Of a stretch of 64,000 nt of DNA, positions 23,506-32,258 are shown piece after piece. A model generated the notes under the pieces. The model was given only the letters and a program-made list of their open reading frames with translations. It was not told where the DNA came from and did no database searches. The DNA is from Levilactobacillus fujinensis. GTDB taxonomy: Bacteria > Bacillota > Bacilli > Lactobacillales > Lactobacillaceae. Within the stretch, counting starts at the first letter, position 1. Every line of letters begins with the position of its first letter. Location of the stretch: positions 26,716 to 90,715 of the forward strand of contig NZ_RHNX01000008.1 in NCBI RefSeq assembly GCF_003946335.1, written 5' to 3'. The position numbers and the translations under genes were made by a program.

Positions 23506-23768
23506 CAGGTTGAAAGTTCCCAAATACCTGTATGACTGTTGGCACAGCGATACGGCGGCTAAAATCCCAGTCATCGCCTTACCGGACGGTAGCTAGGGGC
23601 GGAAACGGGGCGAACGCAACTGGAAGCCTCGAAAATGCCGAGTTTCTAAGCTTGGTTTTCTACTAAGTCAATGGGGAACCGATCCCCTGGCAGCCGGAAT
23701 GCGATCATTGCCATTAAGTTAGCGGTGACAATCCTTACGGTCATAAGAACAGTATGAACATTCTAGGG
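23506..23768 (+). repeat. Long intergenic repeat R2, short copy
   Basis: Starts CAGGTTGAAAG and aligns with the reverse complement of 38632-38450 and, further on, with modules near 38130-38045 and 37980-37895. Shared blocks include ATGACTGTTG, ATCGCCTTACCGG, AAGCCTCGAAA, AAGCTTGGTTTTCTACTAAG and AGCGGTGACAATxCxTACGG. There is no consistent open frame, so I treat it as non-coding. It fills the gap between the TetR gene and the pbuG-type terminator. Confidence 0.7.
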
Positions 23769-23788
23769 CTCACCTCTCAGTTAGGTAA

Positions 23789-23834
23789 TAAAAAATCCTC
23801 ACGACATCGATGATGATGTCGTGAGGATTTTTTT
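23789..23834. terminator. Bidirectional terminator
   Basis: AAAAATCCTCACGACATC-gatgat-GATGTCGTGAGGATTTTTTT, a 17-bp near-perfect stem with A-run and T-run. It serves the minus-strand permease gene. Confidence 0.9.
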
Positions 23835-23845
23835 GGTTTGAAAAC

Positions 23846-25156
23846 CTAAGCAGCGTTTAAGATCCAAAGGAAGAGAATGAAGATTACGGCTAAACCGTAC
23901 ATCATGGGGCCAACTTCCTTACCACGCTTTGCGGCCAACATGGTCAGCGGGTAGGTGATAAAACCCAAAGCGATCCCATCGGAAATGCTGTAGGTCAGTG
24001 GCATGCCCACAACAATCAGGAAGGCCGGTGCGGCAATTTCGAACTTTTCCCAGTGAATGTTCTTGAGAGACTGGGCCATCAGAACACCGACGATAATCAG
24101 TGCGGGTGCGGTCACCTGGTTAGTAACGACGGCGAGCAGTGGGGAGAAGAAGGCGCCAAAGATGAATAGGATACCAGTCACAATGGCGGTAAATCCAGTC
24201 CGACCACCCACGGCGATACCAGCTGAGGATTCAACGAAGGCCCCCATTGGCGAGGTTCCAAGTAAGGAACCCACGACCATGGTGCTGGAGTCAGCCATCA
24301 GCGCTTTACCGATCCGTGGCAGTTTGTTGTTCTTAACCAGACCGGCTTGTTCGGCTAGTCCAACCAAGGTACCAGTGGTATCAAAGAACGTTACTAGTAG
24401 GAAGGTTAGAACGACGACTGCAAGTTGTAAGGTATTGATATCGCCGATGTGTGTGAGGCCAACCATAAACGTTGAACTGATGCTAGGAACGGCGGAGATA
24501 ATGTGTGCGGGCATTGGAATCAACCCAGTGATCAAGCCAAGAATAGAGTTGGCGACCATCCCAATAAAGATGGCACCAGGAACTCGGGCACTCATTAAGA
24601 TAATAGTAACCAGGAGGCCGAAAATGGTCAGCCACGTGCTGCCAACCTGTAAGGATCCTAGGCTAACGATGGTTGATTTATCGGCGCTGACTAAGCCACC
24701 TTGACTCAGACCAATAAAGGCAATAAACAAACCAATCCCAGCGCTAATTGCCATTTTGAGATCTCGTGGAATCGCGTCGACGACCATTTCACGTAGTTTG
24801 AAGGCCGTTAAAATCATGAAGAGAATTGAAGCGACAAAGACGCCAGCCAGTGCCGTCTGCCAAGGAACCTTCATCCCAATCACGACGGAGTAAGCGAAGA
24901 AGGCGTTGATCCCTAAGCTCGCGGAAATCGCAATAGGGTAGTTGGCCAGGATCCCCATTAAGAAACACCCAAAGGCCGATGCAAAGGCCGTCGCGGTGAA
25001 GACGGCTCCCTGACTGATACCAGAAGCACCCAATACTTGGGGGTTCACAAACAGGATGTAAGCCATGGAGACGAACGTGGTTAGTCCGGCTAAAATCTCC
25101 GTTTTATAGGTCGTTCCCAATTCCTCAAAGTGAAAATAGTTCGCAATTTTTTGCAT
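23846..25156 (-). CDS. pbuG: NCS2 family purine permease (guanine/hypoxanthine type)
   Basis: A 436-residue membrane protein, ATG 25156. The N-terminus TYKTEILAGLTTFVSMAYIL and the segment TSPMGAFVESSAGIAVGGRTG are signatures of the AzgA/PbuG branch of NCS2 carriers, which import guanine, hypoxanthine or adenine with protons. About 12-14 hydrophobic spans are visible. PurR boxes lie in its upstream region, consistent with a purine salvage role. I recognise the subgroup but not the exact base; the gene symbol is a best guess among PbuG/PbuO. Confidence 0.85.
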   Translation of the reverse strand: MQKIANYFHFEELGTTYKTEILAGLTTFVSMAYILFVNPQVLGASGISQGAVFTATAFASAFGCFLMGILANYPIAISASLGINAFFAYSVVIGMKVPWQTALAGVFVASILFMILTAFKLREMVVDAIPRDLKMAISAGIGLFIAFIGLSQGGLVSADKSTIVSLGSLQVGSTWLTIFGLLVTIILMSARVPGAIFIGMVANSILGLITGLIPMPAHIISAVPSISSTFMVGLTHIGDINTLQLAVVVLTFLLVTFFDTTGTLVGLAEQAGLVKNNKLPRIGKALMADSSTMVVGSLLGTSPMGAFVESSAGIAVGGRTGFTAIVTGILFIFGAFFSPLLAVVTNQVTAPALIIVGVLMAQSLKNIHWEKFEIAAPAFLIVVGMPLTYSISDGIALGFITYPLTMLAAKRGKEVGPMMYGLAVIFILFLWILNAA

Positions 25157-25186
25157 GCTGTGCGCTCCTCAACCATTATTTATTAA

Positions 25187-25217
25187 AACACGAACATTTA
25201 TCACTATAGTTCGTGTT
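25187..25217 (-). promoter_or_regulatory. PurR box pair upstream of the purine permease
   Basis: AACACGAAC (25187-25195) and GTTCGTGTT (25209-25217) are perfect inverted arms. Each contains CGAAC, the core of the Gram-positive PurBox (CGAACAWT), and the first continues as CGAACATTT. Two boxes in opposite orientation about 16 bases apart is the known arrangement for PurR. The AT-rich stretch from 25218 to 25363 shows no further feature. Confidence 0.7.
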
Positions 25218-25364
25218 TATTCGTAAAATCAATCCTTATAGAGCTTAACATTTTTAAAAATTGAAAGCAATCACGAAATACAAATAATTTTATAAAAATA
25301 AAGTTCGGAATTTACAGCTAACGACTTGAACCCCGTTAGTTGTGCGAAAGTAATCGCTTTCGTC

Positions 25365-25398
25365 GAAAATAAAAAGTCGAGATCGTTTTCTCGACTTA
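25365..25398 (-). terminator. Terminator of the second AraC gene (minus strand)
   Basis: Stem AGTCGAG/CTCGACT followed on the minus strand by TTTTTATTTT. A second inverted repeat CGAAAG-taat-CGCTTTCG lies beside it at 25344-25362. Confidence 0.65.
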
Positions 25399-25431
25399 AA
25401 GGAAGGCATAATTTATATGGTGTGGTTTATA

Positions 25432-26352
25432 TCAGTCCAGCGGGGGCTGATGACTATCTCGATCTTCAGGTAGCGGAATCGTGGGATCGACCTCGACATT
25501 GTTCAGATAGGTTTTGGCATAGGCGTCACGGTACTTGGTCGGGGTTAGCGAGGAAATCTGTTTGAAGACACGGAGAAAGTACTTTTCGTTTTCAAAGCTA
25601 AGTTCATAGGCAATCTCTTTGACGGATAAGTCCGTCGTTAATAGGAGTTCCTCGGCCTGCTTGATCTTCGTTAAATTAATGAAGTGAATTGTCGTCATCT
25701 TTTCGTACGCACGGAAAAGTTTCGTCAAATAGACCGGGGTCATCTTGAACTCGGTAGCCACTCGTTCGACCGTTAACTTTTCGTGACTGTGGATACGAAT
25801 CCAATTCTTGATCATTTCGAACCGTGACGTGTAGCCCTGTTCTTGGTTAATTGTTGTCATAAACTGATGGGAGAGTTCAATCAGAATACTTGAGATGAAG
25901 AAGTTTGTTGCGAGCGACGCGGTGGTCTCATCGTTGTCGCTATCAAGCATTTGGCGAATTAGCAGTGTTAGGCGACCAAAATTTTTGACGTTAAACTGTT
26001 GTGGTAGATTCACGGCCGTTGGATTGGTCGGGTGGTGGATTTCATCGGTCACGTAGCTGGTCGTGACGGGGCTGCTGGGAAAGAAGTGCATCCAGTAATA
26101 GACCGTGTCGGCGGGTGAGCCTTGAAAACCGATGTGCCGAATGTGGGGTGGGATTAGAAGACAATCATGGGTGGTTAGCGTGTACTGGGTATGGCCAATC
26201 TGAATGTAGGCGGCACCCTTAAGCATAATGAAGAGCTCATAGTCGCCATCGTTGATGATGTTTTTATGTCGCCACCCCGCCTCGGCGAAGTACTGACCGG
26301 CCTTAAAAAAGTGAACGGGTTCCGCTAATGAAAATTTGTACACCTTATTCAT
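25432..26352 (-). CDS. AraC family regulator of the alpha-xylosidase locus
   Basis: A 306-residue protein from ATG 26352, chosen because GGAGGTG lies about 10 bases upstream on the minus strand. Residues 10-120 form the sugar-binding cupin (IQIGHTQYTLTTHDCLLIPP). The C-terminus has the double HTH: VERVATEFKMTPVYLTKLFR and VKEIAYELSFENEKYFLRVF, then the signature LTPTKYRDA. It is divergent from the GH31-transporter operon at 26540, with a cre site and two GTATACC half-sites between them. It is probably the xylose or isoprimeverose activator of that operon. Not the usual XylR (ROK type) of lactobacilli. Confidence 0.86.
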   Translation of the reverse strand: MNKVYKFSLAEPVHFFKAGQYFAEAGWRHKNIINDGDYELFIMLKGAAYIQIGHTQYTLTTHDCLLIPPHIRHIGFQGSPADTVYYWMHFFPSSPVTTSYVTDEIHHPTNPTAVNLPQQFNVKNFGRLTLLIRQMLDSDNDETTASLATNFFISSILIELSHQFMTTINQEQGYTSRFEMIKNWIRIHSHEKLTVERVATEFKMTPVYLTKLFRAYEKMTTIHFINLTKIKQAEELLLTTDLSVKEIAYELSFENEKYFLRVFKQISSLTPTKYRDAYAKTYLNNVEVDPTIPLPEDRDSHQPPLD

Positions 26353-26376
26353 CTTTAAGTGCACCTCCAGTTTTGA

Positions 26377-26498
26377 TTTGTATACCCTTATCGCCATTTT
26401 ATTAGTTTTTGAATGATCAGTAAAGCACTATCATCATTATTGTAAACGCTTACCAGTTACATAGCATGCTAAACGATTTGTTTTCAATGGTATACAAA
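26377..26498. promoter_or_regulatory. Inverted GTATACC half-sites in the divergent control region
   Basis: TTTGTATACC (26377-26386) and GGTATACAAA (26489-26498) are perfect inverted 10-mers, 102 bases apart, one near the AraC start, the other 41 bases before the GH31 start. They are good candidates for AraC-protein binding on both sides of a DNA loop. Confidence 0.55.
26441..26454 (+). promoter_or_regulatory. CcpA cre site of the alpha-xylosidase operon
   Basis: TGTAAACGCTTACC matches the cre consensus TGWAANCGNTNWCA at 13 of 14 positions, about 85 bases before the GH31 start. Confidence 0.7.
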
Positions 26499-26539
26499 AT
26501 GTTTGGATTGATGGAAACCACTTGAAAGGGGTTAGGACG

Positions 26540-28594
26540 ATGATTTATGAAGATAATAACCGCCTATACTTACGTAATGCGAGTGAACTGCTCGAGGTTC
26601 AAGCCTGGGGCGAAAATAGTCTCCGGGTTCGTAGTAGCAAGTACGCTGAATATACCGGTAGAAATAATGCGCTCACCGAGAAAGTAGCGACGGGGAATGC
26701 CGTCGTGACGGTTGATGAGGGCCATCACACGGGACAGATTACGAATGGGAAGTTAACCGCGAAGATCGATGCCTTTAAGAACCTCAATTTCTATAATCAA
26801 AAGGGCGACCTGCTTTTAAAGGGATATCAACGTAATCGGATCGATGATATGTCCGCGGGTGAAAATGACGAGAAGGTCAACCACTTTAACAGTGCTCTGA
26901 ATATTGATTCTAGAGAGTTCAAAGCGATTCCCGGTGGTGACTTCGAATTGAAGGTGCGCTTTGACGCGGCGGCTGATGAAAAGCTATTTGGCATGGGACA
27001 GTATCAACAGGACTTTTTGAATTTGAAGAATGCCAAATTAGAATTAGCCCATCGGAATTCGCAAGCTAGTGTCCCGTTTGTTCTTTCAAGTAAGGGCTAC
27101 GGTATGCTGTGGAACAATCCGGCAATTGGTGAGGTTAGTTTTGCCAAAAACTTAACGGAATGGCATGCGCTGTCCACAAAGGAAATGGATTACTGGATAA
27201 CCTGTGGGGATACGCCAAGTGCTATTGAAGAGCAATATGCAGCCGTTACCGGGAAGGTCCCGATGATGCCCGACTATGCGATGGGGTATTGGCAATGCAA
27301 GCTACGTTACCGGACGCAAGACGAACTGTTAGCGGCCGCACATGAATTTAAGGATCGCAATTTGCCAATCAGTGTCATCGTCATTGACTACTTCCACTGG
27401 CCAAAGTCCGGCGAATACACGTTTGATAAGACCTACTGGCCAGATCCAGAAAAAATGATCAAAGAACTGCATGAAATGGGGATTAAGCTCATGGTTTCAG
27501 TGTGGCCAACGGTTGATCAGACCAGTTCACACTATCAAGAAATGAAGGAACAAGGTTACCTGGTTCAGACCGAGCGCGGTGTCCCAATTACCATGGACTT
27601 TTTAGGGAACAATGGCTTTGTTGATTTCACCAATCCTGATGCACAGACTTATTTATGGCAATTATTAAAGAAAAACTATGCTGATAAAGGGGTCGACTTG
27701 TTCTGGTTGGACGAAGCCGAACCCGAATACACGGTCTACGACTTCGATAACTATCGCTACCACAATGGGACGAACCTTCAGATTGGAAATACGTATCCCG
27801 TAGCCTACTCCAAGGCGATTTATGATGGCCAAACAGAAGAAGGCAACAAGCAAGTCATCAACCTTGTTCGCTGTGCCTGGGCCGGTAGCCAAAAATATGG
27901 TGCTCTGGTTTGGTCTGGTGATATCGATTCTAGTTTCCAATCCTTACGGAACCAACTCGCAATTGGTCTGAATATGGCGATTGCGGGGATTCCATGGTGG
28001 ACCACAGATATCGGTGGTTTTCACGGTGGTGTGGATGATAATGAGAGTTTCCGTGAACTGGTTACCCGGTGGTTCGAATTTGCCACGTTCTGCCCCGTTA
28101 TGCGGATGCACGGGGACAGGGAACCACATACTGAGCCACTGAGTGATATTGGCGGCGGTAAGATGCCTTCTGGTGGTGCCACTGAGCCTTGGGCCTATGG
28201 GGACAAGGTTTACGGCATCATGCGGAAATACTTGAACCTGCGGGAAAATCTTAAGGACTATATTCGGGTACAAATGCAGGCAGCACATGAAAAGGGGACG
28301 CCGGTGATTCGGCCACTGTTCTACGATTTCAGTGCCGATAAGGCCGCTTGGGATGTCGAAAATCAATACATGTTTGGGTCAGATATTTTAGTTGCACCGG
28401 TCTTATTTGAAGGCGCCAAACAGCGAGATGTCTACTTACCAGCTGGCACAACTTGGGTCAACGTTTATACGAACGAGTCCTATGCTGGTGGGCAACAGAT
28501 TACGGTTGCTACGCCATTAGCTCAGTTGCCAGTCTTTGTTCGGCAAGCGGCGCAAGCAAGCTTAGCACCGGCATTTACAGCAATTACGCAATAA
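26540..28594 (+). CDS. xylQ: Alpha-xylosidase, glycoside hydrolase family 31
   Basis: A 684-residue cytoplasmic enzyme from ATG 26540 (GAAAGGGG and AGGAC upstream). An N-terminal beta-sandwich (1-230) precedes a TIM barrel. The nucleophile is Asp391 in DLFWLDEAEPE and the acid/base Asp461 in WSGDIDSSF; IPWWTTDIGGF is a further GH31 signature. It lies directly before an XylP-type carrier, as in the Lactobacillus pentosus xylPQ isoprimeverose system, where it splits alpha-D-xylosyl-(1,6)-glucose. Gene order is reversed compared with xylP-xylQ. Specificity for isoprimeverose is inferred from this context; other alpha-xylosides or alpha-glucosides are possible. Confidence 0.87.
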   Translation: MIYEDNNRLYLRNASELLEVQAWGENSLRVRSSKYAEYTGRNNALTEKVATGNAVVTVDEGHHTGQITNGKLTAKIDAFKNLNFYNQKGDLLLKGYQRNRIDDMSAGENDEKVNHFNSALNIDSREFKAIPGGDFELKVRFDAAADEKLFGMGQYQQDFLNLKNAKLELAHRNSQASVPFVLSSKGYGMLWNNPAIGEVSFAKNLTEWHALSTKEMDYWITCGDTPSAIEEQYAAVTGKVPMMPDYAMGYWQCKLRYRTQDELLAAAHEFKDRNLPISVIVIDYFHWPKSGEYTFDKTYWPDPEKMIKELHEMGIKLMVSVWPTVDQTSSHYQEMKEQGYLVQTERGVPITMDFLGNNGFVDFTNPDAQTYLWQLLKKNYADKGVDLFWLDEAEPEYTVYDFDNYRYHNGTNLQIGNTYPVAYSKAIYDGQTEEGNKQVINLVRCAWAGSQKYGALVWSGDIDSSFQSLRNQLAIGLNMAIAGIPWWTTDIGGFHGGVDDNESFRELVTRWFEFATFCPVMRMHGDREPHTEPLSDIGGGKMPSGGATEPWAYGDKVYGIMRKYLNLRENLKDYIRVQMQAAHEKGTPVIRPLFYDFSADKAAWDVENQYMFGSDILVAPVLFEGAKQRDVYLPAGTTWVNVYTNESYAGGQQITVATPLAQLPVFVRQAAQASLAPAFTAITQ

Positions 28595-28614
28595 TTATGT
28601 AGGAGGCGACAATC

Positions 28615-28809
28615 GTGAAAATGTTTTCTAGAATGTTTGCGGGCCAGTCCTTGATTTCATGGGGCTTGCAGTTGATTTTAATCTATGTTGCGTGGCAAGT
28701 TGCGGACCATCATATCGAAAACAATCTGTGGACGATCACCGGTGTCGCCGTCTTATTACTATTAACTTACGCTAGCTTATCACGTGATGGTAAGCAACGG
28801 ACAAAATAG
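28615..28809 (+). CDS. Small membrane protein between alpha-xylosidase and transporter
   Basis: A 64-residue protein from GTG 28615 with AGGAGG 9 bases upstream; an in-frame ATG follows two codons later. Two hydrophobic segments, about residues 12-27 (LISWGLQLILIYVAWQ) and 38-54 (LWTITGVAVLLLLTYA), with a basic tail RDGKQRTK. It sits 20 bases after the GH31 stop and 18 before the carrier start, so it belongs to the operon. Small proteins in this place could be transporter accessory subunits. I recognise no family name. Confidence 0.7.
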   Translation: MKMFSRMFAGQSLISWGLQLILIYVAWQVADHHIENNLWTITGVAVLLLLTYASLSRDGKQRTK

Positions 28810-28827
28810 AAAGCGAGGAGTTAAGCG

Positions 28828-30243
28828 ATGAGTTCGAATGCGGGACAATCAGATCACAACGTCGCAGCGGCCCAGGCACTACTTAAAAATGACCGCCTGC
28901 CCTTTCACCGTAAGGTCACGTATGGTTTTACGGATATGGCCGGTAACTTACTTTACTGTATCGTCGGGTCATACATGTTGTATTTCTTCACCAATGTCTT
29001 TGGCTTGAGTGTTGGGACAGCCGGGTCGTTATTGTTACTGGGACGGTTCATTGATGCCATTGGGGCACCAGTGATGGGCGTCTTGGTTGACCATACCCAC
29101 AGTAAGTACGGGAAGAGTCGACCATGGTTCTTGTGGATGGCCTTACCATTTACTATCTTCATCTGGTTACTGTTTACGACGCCAGCCATCAGTGGGACGG
29201 CTAAAATCGTCTATGCGGGTGGAATGTATATTTTGGCTGAATTAGCTTATACGGCCATGTCGACGCCAATTACGTCGGTACTGCCCAACCTGACCTCTAA
29301 TTCGGATGACCGGATGTCTGCCAACTCGATCCGACTGGTTTTAGGGAACGTTGGGAACTTCTTTGCGGTCACATTTATCATGCCTTTGGCTAGTGCTGTG
29401 GGCCACGGCAACGAGCAACGTGGCTGGTCGATTGCCGTCGGAATTTATGCGGTGATTGGTTTTATTCTCCTGATGATTGGCTTCTTGGACATGCGGGAGA
29501 AGAACATTGAAAACGATGAGATCGTCACGATCAAGGAAAGTCTGAAGGCCACTAAAGGCAACTGGCCGTGGATTTTGATTGTAGCGGCGAACCTGATTTA
29601 CTGGACGGCCTATTCCGCAAGAAATGCAGCCTTACCTTACTACTTTCAGTATAACTTGGATGATAAAGGGTTGATTTCATTCTTCAACGGATTCTCGATC
29701 ATTCAAATCATCGGGATGGCTTCGGTGCCATTCTTCGTTAAGTTCATGCATAAATGGGGAACAACCGTCTTCATGCTTGCCATGACAATGGTCGGTCAGA
29801 TCTGGATGGGGTTAGCTGGTGGCAACGTTACCTCTGCGTTAATCGGTTGGATTCTGGCATGTATCGGTTCTGGGTCTGCTTGTACCATGTTCTTCGCTAT
29901 GGTTGGGGATACCGTCGACTTTGGTGAATGGAAGAGCGGCGTTCGTGCCAACGGCCTGCTAACGGCGATGGGAGCGTCCTTCTGTATTCAGATGGGGTCT
30001 GGCTTTGGTTCCTTTATTGCCGCAAAGATCATGGCAGCGTTTGGGTTCTCGGCAGCTAAGGCAACGCAATCCGCTGCTAGTATGAGCTCTATTAGTTTTA
30101 CGTTCATCTGGATTCCGGTTATTATTTATGCCATTAGTTTGATTATCATGGTCATTTACCGTAAGTGGGAACGTCACGAACCAATTGTGACCGAGGAACT
30201 TGCTGAACGACATGCACAAACACAGGAAGATGCTGCAGAATAG
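28828..30243 (+). CDS. xylP: GPH-family isoprimeverose/xyloside symporter
   Basis: A 471-residue membrane protein (GCGAGGAG upstream). The GPH motif is complete: VTYGFTDMAGNLLYCI near the N-terminus and LVDHTHSKYGKSRPWFLW after the second span. About twelve spans; the C-terminus is charged with no IIA domain. Context with GH31 indicates uptake of isoprimeverose (alpha-xylosyl-glucose) from xyloglucan, as for XylP of L. pentosus, with the sugar split intracellularly by the alpha-xylosidase. It differs clearly from the GPH carrier at 11509, so the two loci probably have different sugars. Confidence 0.87.
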   Translation: MSSNAGQSDHNVAAAQALLKNDRLPFHRKVTYGFTDMAGNLLYCIVGSYMLYFFTNVFGLSVGTAGSLLLLGRFIDAIGAPVMGVLVDHTHSKYGKSRPWFLWMALPFTIFIWLLFTTPAISGTAKIVYAGGMYILAELAYTAMSTPITSVLPNLTSNSDDRMSANSIRLVLGNVGNFFAVTFIMPLASAVGHGNEQRGWSIAVGIYAVIGFILLMIGFLDMREKNIENDEIVTIKESLKATKGNWPWILIVAANLIYWTAYSARNAALPYYFQYNLDDKGLISFFNGFSIIQIIGMASVPFFVKFMHKWGTTVFMLAMTMVGQIWMGLAGGNVTSALIGWILACIGSGSACTMFFAMVGDTVDFGEWKSGVRANGLLTAMGASFCIQMGSGFGSFIAAKIMAAFGFSAAKATQSAASMSSISFTFIWIPVIIYAISLIIMVIYRKWERHEPIVTEELAERHAQTQEDAAE

Positions 30244-30309
30244 AAAAATTGTTTGCTAGGATTGTCGAAACGGCAGGATTTTTAACCGTACCGACAGTAT
30301 CTCTAGTTG

Positions 30310-30400
30310 AGAGCGAAACCGTTTGCTTTTTAGGTGGGCGTTTCGGCCATATAAACTTGAACAACAAACGGGCCTGGGACAAAATCTCAGGCTCGTTTGT
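30310..30400 (+). repeat. Dispersed repeat R1, copy F, with a strong terminator hairpin
   Basis: GAGCGAAACCGTTTGCTTTT and GGCCATATAAACTTGAACAA follow the R1 3' half. The last 39 bases form AACAAACGgGCCTG...CAGGCtCGTTTGTT, a terminator for the xylP operon. Confidence 0.65.
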
Positions 30401-30408
30401 TGCGCAAA

Positions 30409-30433
30409 AAAACTCGGGCGAGGCTCGAGTTTT
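30409..30433. terminator. Bidirectional terminator between xylP and the aldo/keto reductase
   Basis: AAAACTCG-ggcgaggct-CGAGTTTT with A/T runs on both sides. Confidence 0.65.
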
Positions 30434-30458
30434 AACTTAATTTGAAAATGGGATGAAG

Positions 30459-31442
30459 CTAATCGGGATCAGCTAGTGATTTACCATTGGCACTGGTTTT
30501 AAAGCCAGCAAAAGCGTTATCGATGGTCTGGTACTCAGCGGGACTCAGTGTCACTTCTAGAGCCTGAGCATTGGCTTCGACCTGACTTGCACGCTTGGCG
30601 CCAGGGATAACGACGCTGATCAGTGGGTCTTGCATGTACCAGGCCAGAACAGTCTGGGTGACAGTTGCTTGATGCGCGGCGGCAATTGGCCGAACTTGGT
30701 CGATAGCCTTTAAAGCAAGGCTGTAGCGGGGTTCTTGGAAGTCACTGATCTGGCTACGAATATCGTCAGCCGGGAAGGTGACTGATTGCGCATACTTACC
30801 GGTTAATAGGCCGGAAGCTAGTGGGAAATACGGGACAAAGCTAATCTGATGGTCTTTTAAATAAGGCATGAGGTCAGCCTCATGGTCACGATGAAGGAGG
30901 CTGAATTCGTCTTCTACAACATCTACGTAGCCATCGGCATTGGCTTCTTTGACTTGGTCCAAGCTGAAGTTCGAAAGGCCAATCGCCCGAATTTTACCCT
31001 GTTCGCGCAAGCGTTGAAGCGCGCCAACGGCCTCGGCCTTGGGTGTTTGCTTATCTGGAAAATGAATATAGTAAATATCGAGATAGTCGGTATTTAAGCG
31101 CTTCAGGCTGGCCTCAACTTGTTGTGTCAAAAAGTCAGGATCATTGGAAATGACTTGTTCACCACTTGAAAAGTCCTGTGCCCCCTTAGTGGCCAGCGTA
31201 AAGCTGTGACGGTTGAAGTCGTGCATCGCTTGGCCCACCAGTTCTTCAGAGTGACCGAGACCATAAACAAAGGCGGTATCTAGCAACTGAATACCGTGAT
31301 CAAGTCCTGCTTTAACTAGGTTTAAGCCATCTTCATCCTTTAAATTAGGGAAGAGGTTATAACCACCGACAGCATTGGTTCCAAGGCCTAGGGGTGTAGT
31401 TTGCACGTCTGTCTTGCCAATTGTTACCATTTCGTGTGTCAT
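30459..31442 (-). CDS. Aldo/keto reductase
   Basis: A 327-residue NADP(H)-dependent oxidoreductase. ATG 31442 has AGGAGG 8-9 bases upstream. The AKR tetrad is visible: Asp and Tyr in LLDTAFVYGLGHSEE, Lys in LATKGAQ, His in YIHFPD. LSNFS, the C-terminal cofactor loop VVIPGAKRASQVEAN and the length fit the AKR11/general stress type (YajO, IolS, GSP69). These enzymes reduce aldehydes and sugars. Divergent from a small NAD(P)-binding protein gene. Substrate unknown. Confidence 0.9.
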   Translation of the reverse strand: MTHEMVTIGKTDVQTTPLGLGTNAVGGYNLFPNLKDEDGLNLVKAGLDHGIQLLDTAFVYGLGHSEELVGQAMHDFNRHSFTLATKGAQDFSSGEQVISNDPDFLTQQVEASLKRLNTDYLDIYYIHFPDKQTPKAEAVGALQRLREQGKIRAIGLSNFSLDQVKEANADGYVDVVEDEFSLLHRDHEADLMPYLKDHQISFVPYFPLASGLLTGKYAQSVTFPADDIRSQISDFQEPRYSLALKAIDQVRPIAAAHQATVTQTVLAWYMQDPLISVVIPGAKRASQVEANAQALEVTLSPAEYQTIDNAFAGFKTSANGKSLADPD

Positions 31443-31587
31443 CGAATATCCTCCTAATATGAAAACGAATTCAAATACACATTCATTATACCGAATTCAG
31501 GTTTATTCCCAAGCGACTTGGTTCAGAAATTGCCGATTGACCGTTGTTTCTGGTACACTGGGAACCAAGGAAAAAGGAGCGAAATTC

Positions 31588-32190
31588 ATGACAACTTATT
31601 TAATCGTGGGAGCTACGCCGTTGGGGCAACTAGTTGCCCAGCAACTCATTGATCTTCAAGCGGGAACGGTTCGGATTCTACATGACACAGCTGACGACTT
31701 ACCAGCTAGCATAACTGCTAAGGCAACCGTGTTTAGTGGCGATTTAACTAAAGAAGCCACGTATGATGATGCGTTAAAGGATGCACCCGTTATTTTTTCT
31801 GCCCTTGAGGGGATGGACGTGGATCTCGCATTTGAAGCATTATTTGACGCGCAGTACCATCATCAGTTGAAGCTGACTCGGTTTATCATGCTTAGCACAG
31901 CCGGAGTTGATCAGGAAGTTAGTGGTGAACTAACTTATCCGGGAATCGATGATTCCAAAGAATATTTGAATCAGCAGCGATATGCTGCCAAGTTGGTGGA
32001 TGAAGCCGAATTTCCGTACACAATTTTGCGACCGGTCACGTTGGTAGCTACAGCAGCGAGTGAACCGCAGATCATCAAGGAGGGTAATGCCGTACCAGCC
32101 GGGACCGTGTCACAGATGACGGTTGCCCAGGTGGTGGTTGATTTACTCCAAAATGGTGGTGCCGACTACCAATCACTGGCCATTTGCTAA
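31588..32190 (+). CDS. Atypical SDR / NAD(P)-binding protein
   Basis: A 200-residue protein from ATG 31588, chosen because AAAAAGGAG lies 7 bases upstream; a longer frame to 31375 overlaps the divergent gene's coding region. N-terminal Rossmann motif TYLIVGATPLGQLVAQQL; then FIMLSTAGVD and FPYTILRPVTL, the pattern of NAD(P)H-binding SDR-a5 (YwnB-like) proteins. The catalytic YxxxK is replaced by a QQRYAAKLVDE segment (Tyr-Ala-Ala-Lys), so activity is possible. Divergent from the aldo/keto reductase with 145 bases between. Function unknown. Confidence 0.75.
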   Translation: MTTYLIVGATPLGQLVAQQLIDLQAGTVRILHDTADDLPASITAKATVFSGDLTKEATYDDALKDAPVIFSALEGMDVDLAFEALFDAQYHHQLKLTRFIMLSTAGVDQEVSGELTYPGIDDSKEYLNQQRYAAKLVDEAEFPYTILRPVTLVATAASEPQIIKEGNAVPAGTVSQMTVAQVVVDLLQNGGADYQSLAIC

Positions 32191-32258
32191 ATCTTTCCCA
32201 AAACCCTGTGAAAATTCAGGCCGTTTAGAGAATTGTTTGGTAGAATAGACGCAGTGGG

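Noticed and set aside
24057..24704. A 215-codon open frame on the plus strand
   Set aside because: It is the antisense of the NCS2 permease gene, which has the family motifs; no ribosome site.
28774..28790. A third parS-like CACGTG site
   Set aside because: TATCACGTGATGG shares only the central CACGTG with parS and lies in a coding region; the flanks do not match.
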